A stretch of DNA of 33,491 nt, taken from an uncultured Bacteroidales bacterium. GTDB taxonomy: Bacteria; Bacteroidota; Bacteroidia; Bacteroidales; Bacteroidaceae. A model generated the notes under the pieces. The model saw only the letters and a list, made by a program, of their open reading frames with translations. It made no database searches and had not been told where the DNA came from. This document shows positions 15,649 through 23,741 of the stretch, one piece after another. The position numbers were made by a program, and so were the translations under genes. Location: the NCBI GenBank assembly GCA_902768605.1, contig CACXLY010000021.1, positions 1 through 33,491 of the forward strand, in the 5' to 3' direction. Every line of letters starts with the position of its first letter. The first letter of the stretch is position 1.

Positions 15649-16905
15649 TTACCACTCCACGACTTCCGCGTCGCCGAAGCGGTCGTAACCGCTGATGAGG
15701 ACGCGGTCGCCGGCTTTCAACCCCTCCATCACCTCGTAGTATTCGGCATTCTGACGCCCGAGACGAATGGGGATGCGGCGTGCGCGCTGCTTTTTCCCAT
15801 CGACGCGAATTATCCACTGTCCGCTGGTCTGAGCGTAGAAGCTGCCTCGCGGGACGATAAGTCTGCGCTCCGACTGCCCGAGTTCTATCTTCAGGCGGAG
15901 GGTCAGGCCAGGTCGAAGCGCGGCTCCTCCGCTTTCGCCGGAGGGAAGCCCATTCAGCTCGATGGCAAACGAGTGGTCCTGCACCTGCGGTGTGATGCGG
16001 CCGACCTGCAGGTCGTAGCGCTGTCCCTTGTTGAACGCCGTGGCTGGCTGTCCGCTTTGTATGCGGTCGATGTAGTATTCGTTCAGGCGAGCCGTGACCT
16101 TGTAATCAGTCAGCACGCCAATCTCGCCCACAAGCTCGCCCGCTGCCACCTGTCCGCCGACGATGGCCGTCAGGCCGGAAATCTGTCCGTCAGTAGGGGC
16201 GAGGACGACGAGGGCTGCCCGGCGGGCGTTGCTGCTCTCGAGTTTCTGCGTTTCCATCGACATCTGCTGTTCGATGAGCTGACGGCCGATGACGTTGAGC
16301 ACCGAGTCGTGGCGCAGGCTCTCAATGGTCAGCTGCGTGCGCCGGCTGTTGTACTCGTACTCCTCGCGTGCCACTTCCAGCTGCGCCTGACTCTTCACCC
16401 CCATGCGCGCCTCCTCCTTTTCCAACTCGAAGCTTCCTTTCATCTTATTCAGCTCAAAGTCAGCCTGCAGGGCTTGCTGCCGGAGGGTGATGCTCTTCTG
16501 CTGCATCTCAATGAGTTGCTTGCGGTGTTGCATCCGGCTGAGCTCGTAGTTGCGGCGCTCGACGGCAATCTCCTCCAGCACCTTCGGATTGGAAAGCACA
16601 AGGATTGTGTCACCTCGCCTCAGCAGGTCGCCGCTTTGGCAGCAGATGCGCTCCACGGTCCCGCCCTCCGCGGCAGTCACACGCATCGACGTGACGGGGC
16701 AGACCAGTCCGTTCACATCAACGTATTCGAGGAAGTCGCTGTCGCAGACCACGGCTATCTGTTCGGCATCGATGCTGACCCGCAACGTCTTCGGTTGCAG
16801 TTGCAGAGCGATGGCGTAGGCTATCAGAGCGGCAAGCACTGCGCCTCCCAACAAATATATGCGGTACCTGACGTACCAAGGTTTCTTCGGTAGCTTTATA
16901 TCCAT
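15649..16905 (-). CDS. Periplasmic adaptor (HlyD/MacA-type membrane fusion protein)
   Basis: This 418-aa adaptor probably joins an inner-membrane ABC transporter to TolC. An N-terminal transmembrane anchor is at about residues 12-32. The lipoyl/barrel-sandwich half GGTVERICCQSGDLLRRGD lies near residue 80, followed by a long coiled-coil hairpin (about 105-230). The second lipoyl half (LAPTDGQISGLTAIVGGQV) and a beta-barrel domain with LRPGLTLRLKI come next. The C-terminal membrane-proximal part ends with EVMEGLKAGDRVLISGYDRFGD. It is the second gene after tolC, 16 bases apart. An element-like GC-rich dyad at 15921-15950 adds about ten residues (LPSGESGGAAL) just before LRPG. The permease and ATPase partners are probably the plus-strand genes at 21379-26985. 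Confidence 0.88.
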   Translation of the reverse strand: MDIKLPKKPWYVRYRIYLLGGAVLAALIAYAIALQLQPKTLRVSIDAEQIAVVCDSDFLEYVDVNGLVCPVTSMRVTAAEGGTVERICCQSGDLLRRGDTILVLSNPKVLEEIAVERRNYELSRMQHRKQLIEMQQKSITLRQQALQADFELNKMKGSFELEKEEARMGVKSQAQLEVAREEYEYNSRRTQLTIESLRHDSVLNVIGRQLIEQQMSMETQKLESSNARRAALVVLAPTDGQISGLTAIVGGQVAAGELVGEIGVLTDYKVTARLNEYYIDRIQSGQPATAFNKGQRYDLQVGRITPQVQDHSFAIELNGLPSGESGGAALRPGLTLRLKIELGQSERRLIVPRGSFYAQTSGQWIIRVDGKKQRARRIPIRLGRQNAEYYEVMEGLKAGDRVLISGYDRFGDAEVVEW

Positions 16906-16921
16906 ATCCTTTTGTTATATG

Positions 16922-18346
16922 TTATTTATTGTCCAACATCATGCTTCTCAGCCCGTAGTAAAGGCTCCAGTAAGTCTGCAGAGCGCTTATGAAGGCGCGC
17001 TGTGCGTTGTCCTTCTCGCTGATGCTTGTGCTGAGCTCCAGCAGGCTGGTGCGTCCCTGGAGGTAGAGCCAGCGGGCAACGTCGTAGCGCCGAAGCGCCG
17101 TCTCCTGCGTCCGGTAGGCAATCTTTACGCGATAGGCCTGCAGGTTGTACTGCTTGACCATCTTCAGCACGTTGAGCCGGAACTCCTGCATGGCCTGCTC
17201 GCTCTGCGTTTGCGTCAGCTCGAGACGCGACTTCGCCACGCGCACCTGCCCTTTGCCCCTGCCCCAGTCGAGCAGCGGAAGCGAGAGGGAAAGGCTCACA
17301 TACTGCTGGTTGAGGGGTCGCTTGTAGGCCTCCGGCACCGTCGAGCCCGTCTGCGAAAGGCCGAACTGCACATAGAGGTCAGCCTTCAGGCCGCGACTGG
17401 CCTTGGCAGCGGACAGCGCGCTCTTGCTCTCCTCGATGTTCAGCTGCAGTCGCTCCGGGTCGGGATTGTTCCTGAGAGCCAGCTCCAGCACCTCGTCGGC
17501 ATCCAGCGTCACGGCGTGGATAAGCGTGTCGGGCACGACGGAGAGCACCACGTCCTCCTTGATGCCGAGGTAGGAGCGCAGCATCAGCATGGCATCCTCC
17601 ACGTCGGCCTCCGCGTTCAGGCTGTTCGTCTCCTCGCTCAGCTTGTTTACCTCCAGCTGAAGCATCTCGTTCTCCGTGATGCCGCCCCGCTCGTAGCGAT
17701 GCCGCGCATAGCTGTGGAGCGTGTCGCTGACGGCATAGTTCTGCCGCGCGATGTCGAGATTGGTCTGCGCAGAAGCGAGCGTGAAGAAGTAGATGCTGGC
17801 TCGCGAAGCTACGAGCTCCATCGTCTCGGCATACTGCTTGCGTGCTATTCGGTGGCGCAAAGGCTCTGTACGCCGTGCCCATCGCAAGCTGTTGTGGCCG
17901 AAGAGGCTTTGCCTGTAGCCGATGGAGAACGGCACGCTGCTGTAGCTGTGCGTCCCCTGCTCGAATTCATCCTGACGATACAGGTTGCTGCGCACGAAGA
18001 ACGTGCCTCCGGTGAGCCATACGTTTTGGCTGATGTCAATTGACAGGTCGGTGCTCAACTGGTTTTGCCGCACAAAAACATTGGTACCATCGGGCTGCGT
18101 GATGCTGCTCACCTGCCTGTTCAGCATGGGCGAACTGGTGAGAGAGAGTGCCGGCAAGTAGTTGGCCTTGTAGTAGCGGAAGCTCCACTCGGCCGACTCC
18201 AGAGAGTGACGTGCTGCCAGGGCATCCGCCGACTGCTGCTGAGCCAGCCTCACCGCCTCGGCAAGTGTGAGATGCAACGTGTCCGCAGGCATTGACCACG
18301 CCTCCGCGAGCACGAAGAGAAATAGGATAATGGTTGGCGTCTTCAT
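16922..18346 (-). CDS. TolC-family outer-membrane efflux protein
   Basis: This protein of 474 aa has a signal peptide (MKTPTIILFLFVLAEAWS) and two outer-membrane-efflux repeats with the expected long amphipathic helices. LHLTLAEAVRLAQQQS opens repeat one, and DEVLELALRNNPDPERLQLNIEESKSAL opens repeat two. It should form the trimeric outer-membrane channel for the HlyD-type adaptor encoded downstream. I chose the ATG at 18346 because the signal peptide begins there; the open frame upstream (to 18421) overlaps the regulatory region. A -24/-12-like promoter at 18359-18374 would place the transcript start almost on this ATG, so the message may be nearly leaderless. Confidence 0.88.
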   Translation of the reverse strand: MKTPTIILFLFVLAEAWSMPADTLHLTLAEAVRLAQQQSADALAARHSLESAEWSFRYYKANYLPALSLTSSPMLNRQVSSITQPDGTNVFVRQNQLSTDLSIDISQNVWLTGGTFFVRSNLYRQDEFEQGTHSYSSVPFSIGYRQSLFGHNSLRWARRTEPLRHRIARKQYAETMELVASRASIYFFTLASAQTNLDIARQNYAVSDTLHSYARHRYERGGITENEMLQLEVNKLSEETNSLNAEADVEDAMLMLRSYLGIKEDVVLSVVPDTLIHAVTLDADEVLELALRNNPDPERLQLNIEESKSALSAAKASRGLKADLYVQFGLSQTGSTVPEAYKRPLNQQYVSLSLSLPLLDWGRGKGQVRVAKSRLELTQTQSEQAMQEFRLNVLKMVKQYNLQAYRVKIAYRTQETALRRYDVARWLYLQGRTSLLELSTSISEKDNAQRAFISALQTYWSLYYGLRSMMLDNK

Positions 18347-18358
18347 ACCTTCCATACG

Positions 18359-18374
18359 ACAAGATGCGTGCCAA
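18359..18374 (-). promoter_or_regulatory. Sigma-54-type promoter for tolC-hlyD
   Basis: On the minus strand TTGGCACGCATCTTGT matches TTGGCACG-N4-TTGC except for the last base. GG and the final G are 10 bases apart, as needed for -24/-12 recognition. The predicted start site is near 18347. Confidence 0.6.
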
Positions 18375-18429
18375 GCGCTTATCTTATTGATACTGGGGAC
18401 AAAAGCGCCATGCGCAGGCATCTCGGGGC

Positions 18430-18463
18430 GTGCACTTCCGCACAGAGATGTGCGTTATCGCAC
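18430..18463. promoter_or_regulatory. Paired dyad sites upstream of tolC (probable regulator enhancer)
   Basis: GTGCACTTCCGCAC at 18430-18443 and GTGCGTTATCGCAC at 18450-18463 are 14-bp dyads spaced 20 bp apart. Their centres are about 90 and 110 bases upstream of the predicted tolC start. The same arrangement precedes the ftsX operon at 21226-21259. Confidence 0.7.
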
Positions 18464-18524
18464 AAAAAGAGGGTCGTCTCGAAGAAAAAGAGGAGTAGGG
18501 TAGGGCAGTGTGGAGGGAAATGTC

Positions 18525-18532
18525 TATCTTTG
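18525..18532 (+). promoter_or_regulatory. -7 box for the response-regulator gene
   Basis: TATCTTTG matches TAnnTTTG about 92 bases before the start codon. Heptamer repeats follow it in the leader. The paired dyads lie 62-95 bases upstream of it, so autoregulation is possible. Confidence 0.5.
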
Positions 18533-18546
18533 CAATCGGAAACGAG

Positions 18547-18581
18547 GTTATGGGTTATAGGTTATGGGTTATAGGTTATAG
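18547..18581 (+). repeat. Heptamer/14-mer repeat in the response-regulator leader
   Basis: GTTATGGGTTATAG occurs twice in tandem (18547 and 18561), followed by GTTATAG. The period is 7/14 bp. A second short repeat, CTTTCACCTTTTCACC, follows near 18593; its complement also occurs inside gluQ. Confidence 0.85.
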
Positions 18582-18623
18582 AAGCCTTTGCCTTTCACCT
18601 TTTCACCTAAAACAGGAACAAAT

Positions 18624-19988
18624 ATGGAAGAAAAGAAAGGCAAGGTGCTCGTCATCGACGACAACGAGGACATTCTCTTTGCGCTGAACCTGCTGCTGAA
18701 GCCGAGGGTGGAGGACATCCGCGTGACGAAGCAGCCTGAGCAAATCGACAGGTTCTACGACAGCCTGCAGCCCGACGTGGTGCTGCTCGACATGAATTTC
18801 ACACGCGACGCCATCAGCGGCGAAGAGGGCTTCGAGTGGCTGGAGCATATCCTGCATCGCGACCCGCAGGCCGTGGTCATACTCATGACGGCCTACGCCG
18901 ATGCCGACAAGGCGGTGCGGGCGCTGAAGAGCGGCGCCACGGACTTCATCACGAAGCCTTGGAACAATGCAAAGCTGCTGGCAACGCTCTCCAGCGGCAT
19001 CGAGCTGAGCAGGGAACGCCACAGAAGCCGCCTTCTGGAGCAACGCATGGAGGTGGCGGCATCGCCCTTCGGAGCAACGGCTGCCCCGACCATCATCGGC
19101 GAGAGTCCCATCATGCGCCGAGTGCTGCAGACAGTGGCTCAGGTGGCGCCCACGGATGCCAACGTGCTCATCCTCGGCGAGAACGGCACGGGCAAGGACG
19201 TCATCGCCCGCCGACTCTGTGCCCTCTCCCGTCGGGCTACGAAGCCCTTCGTCAGCATCGACCTCGGCAGCGTGCCGGAACAGCTCTTCGAGAGCGAACT
19301 CTTTGGCTACGAGAAGGGTGCCTTCACCGATGCCCGCAAGTCGAAGGCGGGCCGCATGGAGACGGCCAGCGGCGGCACACTCTTTCTCGACGAGATAGGC
19401 AACCTGCCGCTGCCCCTGCAGGCAAAGCTGCTGGCAGCACTGGAGCGAAGGGAAATCTCGCGCCTCGGCAGCACGCAGGCCACGCCCATCGACGTCCGCC
19501 TCATCTGTGCCACCAATGCCGACATATATGCCGAGGTCTCAGAGGGACGCTTCCGTGAGGACTTGCTCTACCGCATCAACACCATCGAGCTCACCATCCC
19601 GCCGCTGCGCGAGCGAGGCGAGGACATCATCCTGCTGGCGGAACACTTCCTGCGCATCTACACGAAGAAATACGGCAAGGCGTCGATGAGCCTGGGCCGC
19701 GATGCCCGCCAGCGGCTGCTGAAGCATACGTGGCCGGGCAACGTGCGCGAGCTGATGCATGCCGTGGAGCGCGCCGTGCTCCTCAGCAAAGGGACGACGC
19801 TCTGCGCTCAGGACTTCATTCTGCAGGAGGCGACGCGCCGCAACGCCCAGATGCAGACGCTGAACCTGGAACGCCTGGAGCAGGAAGCCATAGAGCGCGC
19901 CATGCTGATTGCCGGCGGCAACGTCAGCCGGGCCGCCGAGCTGCTGGGCATCACACGATTTGCACTCTATAGAAAGCTAAGCAAATGA
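18624..19988 (+). CDS. Sigma-54-dependent response regulator (NtrC family)
   Basis: This regulator has 454 aa. The receiver domain (about 5-125) has acidic Asp12/Asp13, phospho-acceptor Asp56 in VVLLDMNF, and Lys in FITKPW. The AAA+ sigma-54 activation domain has Walker A GENGTGKD at 185-192, ELFGYEKGAFTDA with GAFTDA at 232-237, and FLDEIGNLPLPLQ. A Fis-type helix-turn-helix is at the C-terminus (GGNVSRAAELLGITRFALYRKL). The usual GAFTGA loop is GAFTDA, a variant I recall in Bacteroidetes homologues; sigma-54 contact is therefore probable but not certain. The ATG at 18624 starts the receiver fold. Its stop overlaps the kinase start (ATGA), so the two are translationally coupled. Likely targets are the two flanking operons with paired dyads. 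Confidence 0.93.
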   Translation: MEEKKGKVLVIDDNEDILFALNLLLKPRVEDIRVTKQPEQIDRFYDSLQPDVVLLDMNFTRDAISGEEGFEWLEHILHRDPQAVVILMTAYADADKAVRALKSGATDFITKPWNNAKLLATLSSGIELSRERHRSRLLEQRMEVAASPFGATAAPTIIGESPIMRRVLQTVAQVAPTDANVLILGENGTGKDVIARRLCALSRRATKPFVSIDLGSVPEQLFESELFGYEKGAFTDARKSKAGRMETASGGTLFLDEIGNLPLPLQAKLLAALERREISRLGSTQATPIDVRLICATNADIYAEVSEGRFREDLLYRINTIELTIPPLRERGEDIILLAEHFLRIYTKKYGKASMSLGRDARQRLLKHTWPGNVRELMHAVERAVLLSKGTTLCAQDFILQEATRRNAQMQTLNLERLEQEAIERAMLIAGGNVSRAAELLGITRFALYRKLSK

Positions 19989-21220
19989 AGACATACATAT
20001 TATATATAGTGGGGCTTGTCAGCTTGATGGCGGCCTTGGCCCTCAGCATCCACGCGCACCTGCTATGGCCGTCCGTCGCGCTGGGCGTGGCGCTGCTGTG
20101 GCTGTGTCTCTCGCTCTATGGACGCATCGGCCGCCTGCTCTATGCCTATCGCGAGACGGAGAAGGAGAGCGAGCGGCTGCATGCCCGCCTGGCCGAGGCC
20201 GAGCGGCAGCTGCAATACCTGCGGCAGCTGACGGAGAACGTCGATACCGCCCTCTTCGTCTGCTCCACGGACGGACGCATCGACTGGATGAACCATGCGG
20301 CGACACAATACTCCTCCCCCTCGGGGGAGGTCGGGAGGGGGCTTTTGCCTCCCCATATCCTCTCGGCCATCGCCGAACACAAGGAGGTGGTGGACGGCTG
20401 TGCCCTCTCCACCGTCATGCTGCGCATCGACGGCAAGCGGCGGCTTATCGTAGCGCTGAAGGACGTCTCGATGCTGATGCAGCGGCAGGAGATGGAGGCC
20501 TGGCAACAGCTCATCCGCGTGCTGACCCACGAGATTATGAACTCACTGACGCCCATCATCTCCATCAGCGAGACATTGGCAGAATCCCTCCCTCAAGGCG
20601 AAGGACAGGAGGGGGCCTCCGTCATCAACCGCCGCTGCCATTCTCTGCTCGACTTCGTGGAAAGCTACCGACAGCTGACGCGTATCAAGGCACCCGAGCG
20701 CACGACCTTCCCCGTCGCTGACCTCTTCGCCCACCTAAAAGCCCTCTTCCCAAAACTAAAGACCCCCTCTAACTCCCCCTTAAAGGGGGAGGAAGACCCA
20801 CCCCAACCCTCCCTTAAAGGGAGGGAGAAAGTATCCCCTTTAAGGGAGGGCCGGGGAGGGTCTGCTGGGTCTGCTCTTCTTTATGCCGACCGCGCCCAGT
20901 TGGAGCAGGTGCTTATCAATCTCATCAAGAATGCCTACGAGAGCGGCGCCACGGAGGTGGAGCTTACGGCCTCCAAGACACTCTCTAACTCCCTCCCTTT
21001 AAGGGAGGGCTGGGGAGGGTCTGTTATCTGTGTCCGCGACAACGGCTGCGGCATGTCGCCCGACACCCTCGAACAAGCCTTCATTCCTTTCTTCACCACC
21101 AAGCCCAGCGGCACCGGCATCGGCCTCAGTCTCTGCCGACAGATTATCCTCAAGCACGGCGGCAGCATCACCATCGACAGCGAGGAAGGCCGCGGCACCA
21201 CCTTCACCATCAAGCTGTGA
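19985..21220 (+). CDS. Sensor histidine kinase, partner of the NtrC-type regulator
   Basis: This membrane kinase has 411 aa. Two N-terminal transmembrane helices (about 3-20 and 27-45) enclose almost no periplasmic loop, so it may sense inside the membrane or cytoplasm. A PAS-like domain starts with LTENVDTALFVCSTDGRIDWMN. The phospho-acceptor is His182 in LTHEIMNSLTPI. The ATPase domain shows the N box (NLIKNAYES), G1 (RDNGCGM), F (FIPFFTTK) and G2 (GTGIGLSLCRQI). At least four loops are enlarged by GC-rich palindromic repeat DNA, at about residues 110-120, 201-211, 262-297 and 335-347, all in frame. The catalytic boxes are intact, so I judge it functional. Confidence 0.92.
   Translation: MKTYILYIVGLVSLMAALALSIHAHLLWPSVALGVALLWLCLSLYGRIGRLLYAYRETEKESERLHARLAEAERQLQYLRQLTENVDTALFVCSTDGRIDWMNHAATQYSSPSGEVGRGLLPPHILSAIAEHKEVVDGCALSTVMLRIDGKRRLIVALKDVSMLMQRQEMEAWQQLIRVLTHEIMNSLTPIISISETLAESLPQGEGQEGASVINRRCHSLLDFVESYRQLTRIKAPERTTFPVADLFAHLKALFPKLKTPSNSPLKGEEDPPQPSLKGREKVSPLREGRGGSAGSALLYADRAQLEQVLINLIKNAYESGATEVELTASKTLSNSLPLREGWGGSVICVRDNGCGMSPDTLEQAFIPFFTTKPSGTGIGLSLCRQIILKHGGSITIDSEEGRGTTFTIKL
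20312..21023 (+). repeat. GC-rich palindromic elements inside the kinase gene
   Basis: Copies or part-copies lie at 20312-20344, 20586-20617 (degenerate), 20769-20871 (two to three) and 20987-21023. Perfect dyads include CTCCCCCTTAAAGGGGGAG at 20773-20791, CCCTCCCTTAAAGGGAGGG at 20807-20825 and CCCTCCCTTTAAGGGAGGG at 20991-21009. A related copy is in polA (31605-31637, opposite strand), matching 20312-20344 at 29 of 33 positions, and a weaker one is in hlyD. Confidence 0.88.
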
Positions 21221-21225
21221 AAGCC

Positions 21226-21259
21226 GTGCATTTCCGCACGCTCCTGAGCGATAGCGCAC
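21226..21259. promoter_or_regulatory. Paired dyad sites upstream of the ftsX operon
   Basis: GTGCATTTCCGCAC at 21226-21239 and GAGCGATAGCGCAC at 21246-21259 are related 14-bp dyads spaced 20 bp apart. They start six bases after the kinase stop codon. Their centres are about 111 and 91 bases upstream of the predicted start at 21344, mirroring the tolC side. Confidence 0.7.
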
Positions 21260-21316
21260 ATCATCTCAAAAAGCACAGACCAGTGCATCTTACCGAGAAT
21301 CATTGTGTTGCTCCTT

Positions 21317-21332
21317 TTGGCACGGTTCTTGA
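21317..21332 (+). promoter_or_regulatory. Sigma-54-type promoter for the ftsX-ftsX-ATPase operon
   Basis: TTGGCACGGTTCTTGA matches TTGGCACG-N4-TTGC except for the last base, with exactly 10 bases between GG and the final G. The predicted start near 21344 gives a 35-base leader before the ATG at 21379. Confidence 0.65.
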
Positions 21333-21378
21333 TAGTAAGAAAGGTGAAACAACTTGTCAACTCGTCAACTAAAAGAAC

Positions 21379-23739
21379 ATGAAACAAGCATTCCGAATCA
21401 TCTCCCGCATGAAGGGCTACACAGCCCTCTCCCTGCTGGGCCTCATCATCTCGCTCAGCGGCACCGTCATCATCGCTCGCTACCTGCACCAGGAATGGAC
21501 TATCGACCACTGGATGCCCGACCTCGACAGGACGTATGTATTGATGGAAGAAAGATCTGGTGATAATCCTTTCCCGGCAATGTTCTATAAAAGCTTTCTC
21601 GGGCGTGCAGAACTCCAGTCGCCTTTGGACGGACAGAACGAGATAGAGTATTTCTCGTATGTAAGCACCTACACGAGGCTGCAATTGAAACTGGATGAAG
21701 GAGAGATGCTGAAGCCGCTGGCCTTGAAGGCTGACAGCATGTTCCACAGGTTCTTCCCCCTGAAGGCTGTGGCTGGCACGTTGGTATTGCGCCACGAAGG
21801 GGATGCCATCATCAGCGAAGAACTGGCTGCACGGCTCTTTCCCGAGGGGGAGGCTGTTGGGCAGACCCTGACGACGGACAACGGACAACTGCGCACTGTT
21901 ATCGGCGTCTTTCGGAAACCCGCCTCGAAGCTTTCGCTGAACTTCGACTATGTAGAGTACGAAGCAGAATATGCCTACAATAATCAGGGCAGTGTCTTCT
22001 ATATGGTCAGACTTCACCCAGGGGCCAGCGTGAAGACCTACAACAAACGCCAACCCATTCAGACTCCCAACGTATTTGAAATGGAGGGGCGTACACTGCG
22101 TTTTCAGTTGGCTCCATACGAAGGGGTGCTTTCACAGTTCTGGGGCGAAAAAGACGTTACCGTTAGGAGTGTCAGCTCGCCCAAATACCTGTGGATGCTC
22201 TTCGCCGTCGCCGTCCTGCTCTTCCTCGTCGGCATCTTCAACTTCCTGAACCTCTTTGCCGTGATGCGCAGCCACCGCCGCCACGAGCTGGAGGTGCGCC
22301 GCCTCTTCGGTGCCTCGCGCCTCGACATATTCTCGATGCTCTACATGGAGAACCTGCTCATCAGCGCTCTTGCCATGCTTGGTGTGTGGATGGTCGTCGA
22401 GCTGATTACGCCGCACATGAAGGACTGGTTCAGCATTGAGCAGATGAGCATGCCCCTCTTCGACACGACGCTGTCACTCTCAATCATATTTATATTGCCT
22501 CTTATAGCAATCGTAGGAAGGTTGGGCAAGGCTGGGGCAAGGTCTTTCCTTTTCCTCCAATACTTCATATCCATCACCCTCATCACCGTAAGCCTCTACC
22601 TGATGCGGCAACTGCACTTCATGATGGGCAGCGACCCTGGCTACCATACCGAGAATATCCTGAACTGTACACCCTATCCTTCACGAACATGGACGGGAAG
22701 CGGCGGGCCCACTATGGATTGGTTCGAAACAATGAAGAACGACAGCAAGCTACTGAACGACCGCCTGACGGCATGCCCGCATATCAAAAGCTTTTGCTCC
22801 TCAGGATACATTTATAAAATGGGTAACGAGTTGTCGGTCAATAATGTCTCGCTTGAATACCAAAGCATAAGCCCGCAGCAGATGGAGATGTACGGTCTGG
22901 AAGTCGTTCAGGGTCGGGCTTTCAACGACACACTGGACACCAGAGAACAATATCGCTGCCTCCTGAACGAAACAGCTATCCGACAACTGGGCATCAAGGA
23001 CATTGAGAAAGAGACGGTTCTGCCTGCAAGGCGTCTGTGGTGGATTTTTGACTACACGACTGGCAGGATGCCCGATGAACAACCGCTCGTGCCCTACGAG
23101 ATAGTGGGTGTAATACGCGATTACCATCCTGGCAAACTATCCGAACCTCAACCCGGCATGTTCTTTGCTTATCGTAAGGAAGAACCTGACAGACTGAATG
23201 GTTCTGAGGTAGCGGTCGAAGTTATGCCCGGGCATGAGAAGGAAGCTATTGAATACATACAGAAGACGTCGCGCGAAATCTTCCATGTGGAGGAATTGCC
23301 TTATCATTGGCTCAAAGATGATGTAGCCAGCCTCTACGAGGAGGACCGTCGCACGGCACGCATCTTCTTCACCTTCTCGCTGCTGGCCATCGCCGTGACG
23401 TGCCTCGGCGTGCTTGGCCTGATGATGTTCGACGTGCGCCGCCGCTATCGCGAGATAGCACTCCGCAAGGTCAACGGCGCCACGTTCCGCGACATCGCCC
23501 TGCTGCTCTCGCGTCGCTACCTTATTATATTGGCTGTCGCCGCTGCCGTCAGCATTCCCGTCTCACTCGTCGGCCTGCACCAACTGATAACGCGCTACTA
23601 TACCATCCACGCCACCATCGCCTGGTGGATTCCGCTCGTGAGCATCGCCATCGTGCTGCTGCTCTGCGCCCTCACGCTCTGGCAGCAAGTGTGGAAGGCA
23701 ACACGCATCAAACCCTACGAAGTATTGAAGGAGAACTAA
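21379..23739 (+). CDS. ABC transporter permease, FtsX/MacB type (first copy)
   Basis: This 786-aa permease has about eight transmembrane helices. The N-terminal one is in GYTALSLLGLIISLSGTVII. A large periplasmic domain (about 40-270) follows, then helices around residues 270-400. A second periplasmic domain spans about 420-650. The C-terminal FtsX core is TCLGVLGLMMFDVRRRYREI ... IKPYEVLKEN. The two-half FtsX layout resembles MacB/LolC-E permeases, which move substrates from the membrane or periplasm rather than across the inner membrane. Its partner ATPase is encoded at 26311. It opens an operon under the sigma-54-type promoter. The second copy follows after two bases. The substrate is unknown; lipid, peptide or drug export are all possible. 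Confidence 0.88.
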   Translation: MKQAFRIISRMKGYTALSLLGLIISLSGTVIIARYLHQEWTIDHWMPDLDRTYVLMEERSGDNPFPAMFYKSFLGRAELQSPLDGQNEIEYFSYVSTYTRLQLKLDEGEMLKPLALKADSMFHRFFPLKAVAGTLVLRHEGDAIISEELAARLFPEGEAVGQTLTTDNGQLRTVIGVFRKPASKLSLNFDYVEYEAEYAYNNQGSVFYMVRLHPGASVKTYNKRQPIQTPNVFEMEGRTLRFQLAPYEGVLSQFWGEKDVTVRSVSSPKYLWMLFAVAVLLFLVGIFNFLNLFAVMRSHRRHELEVRRLFGASRLDIFSMLYMENLLISALAMLGVWMVVELITPHMKDWFSIEQMSMPLFDTTLSLSIIFILPLIAIVGRLGKAGARSFLFLQYFISITLITVSLYLMRQLHFMMGSDPGYHTENILNCTPYPSRTWTGSGGPTMDWFETMKNDSKLLNDRLTACPHIKSFCSSGYIYKMGNELSVNNVSLEYQSISPQQMEMYGLEVVQGRAFNDTLDTREQYRCLLNETAIRQLGIKDIEKETVLPARRLWWIFDYTTGRMPDEQPLVPYEIVGVIRDYHPGKLSEPQPGMFFAYRKEEPDRLNGSEVAVEVMPGHEKEAIEYIQKTSREIFHVEELPYHWLKDDVASLYEEDRRTARIFFTFSLLAIAVTCLGVLGLMMFDVRRRYREIALRKVNGATFRDIALLLSRRYLIILAVAAAVSIPVSLVGLHQLITRYYTIHATIAWWIPLVSIAIVLLLCALTLWQQVWKATRIKPYEVLKEN

Positions 23740-23741
23740 AT

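Noticed and set aside
21772..21790. TGGCACG word within the first permease as a -24 element
   Set aside because: The spacing to the following GC is 12 bases and it is internal to the coding sequence.
23400..23741. N-terminal extension of the second permease frame
   Set aside because: It lies inside the first permease gene in another frame; the ATG at 23742 reproduces the paralogue's N-terminus.
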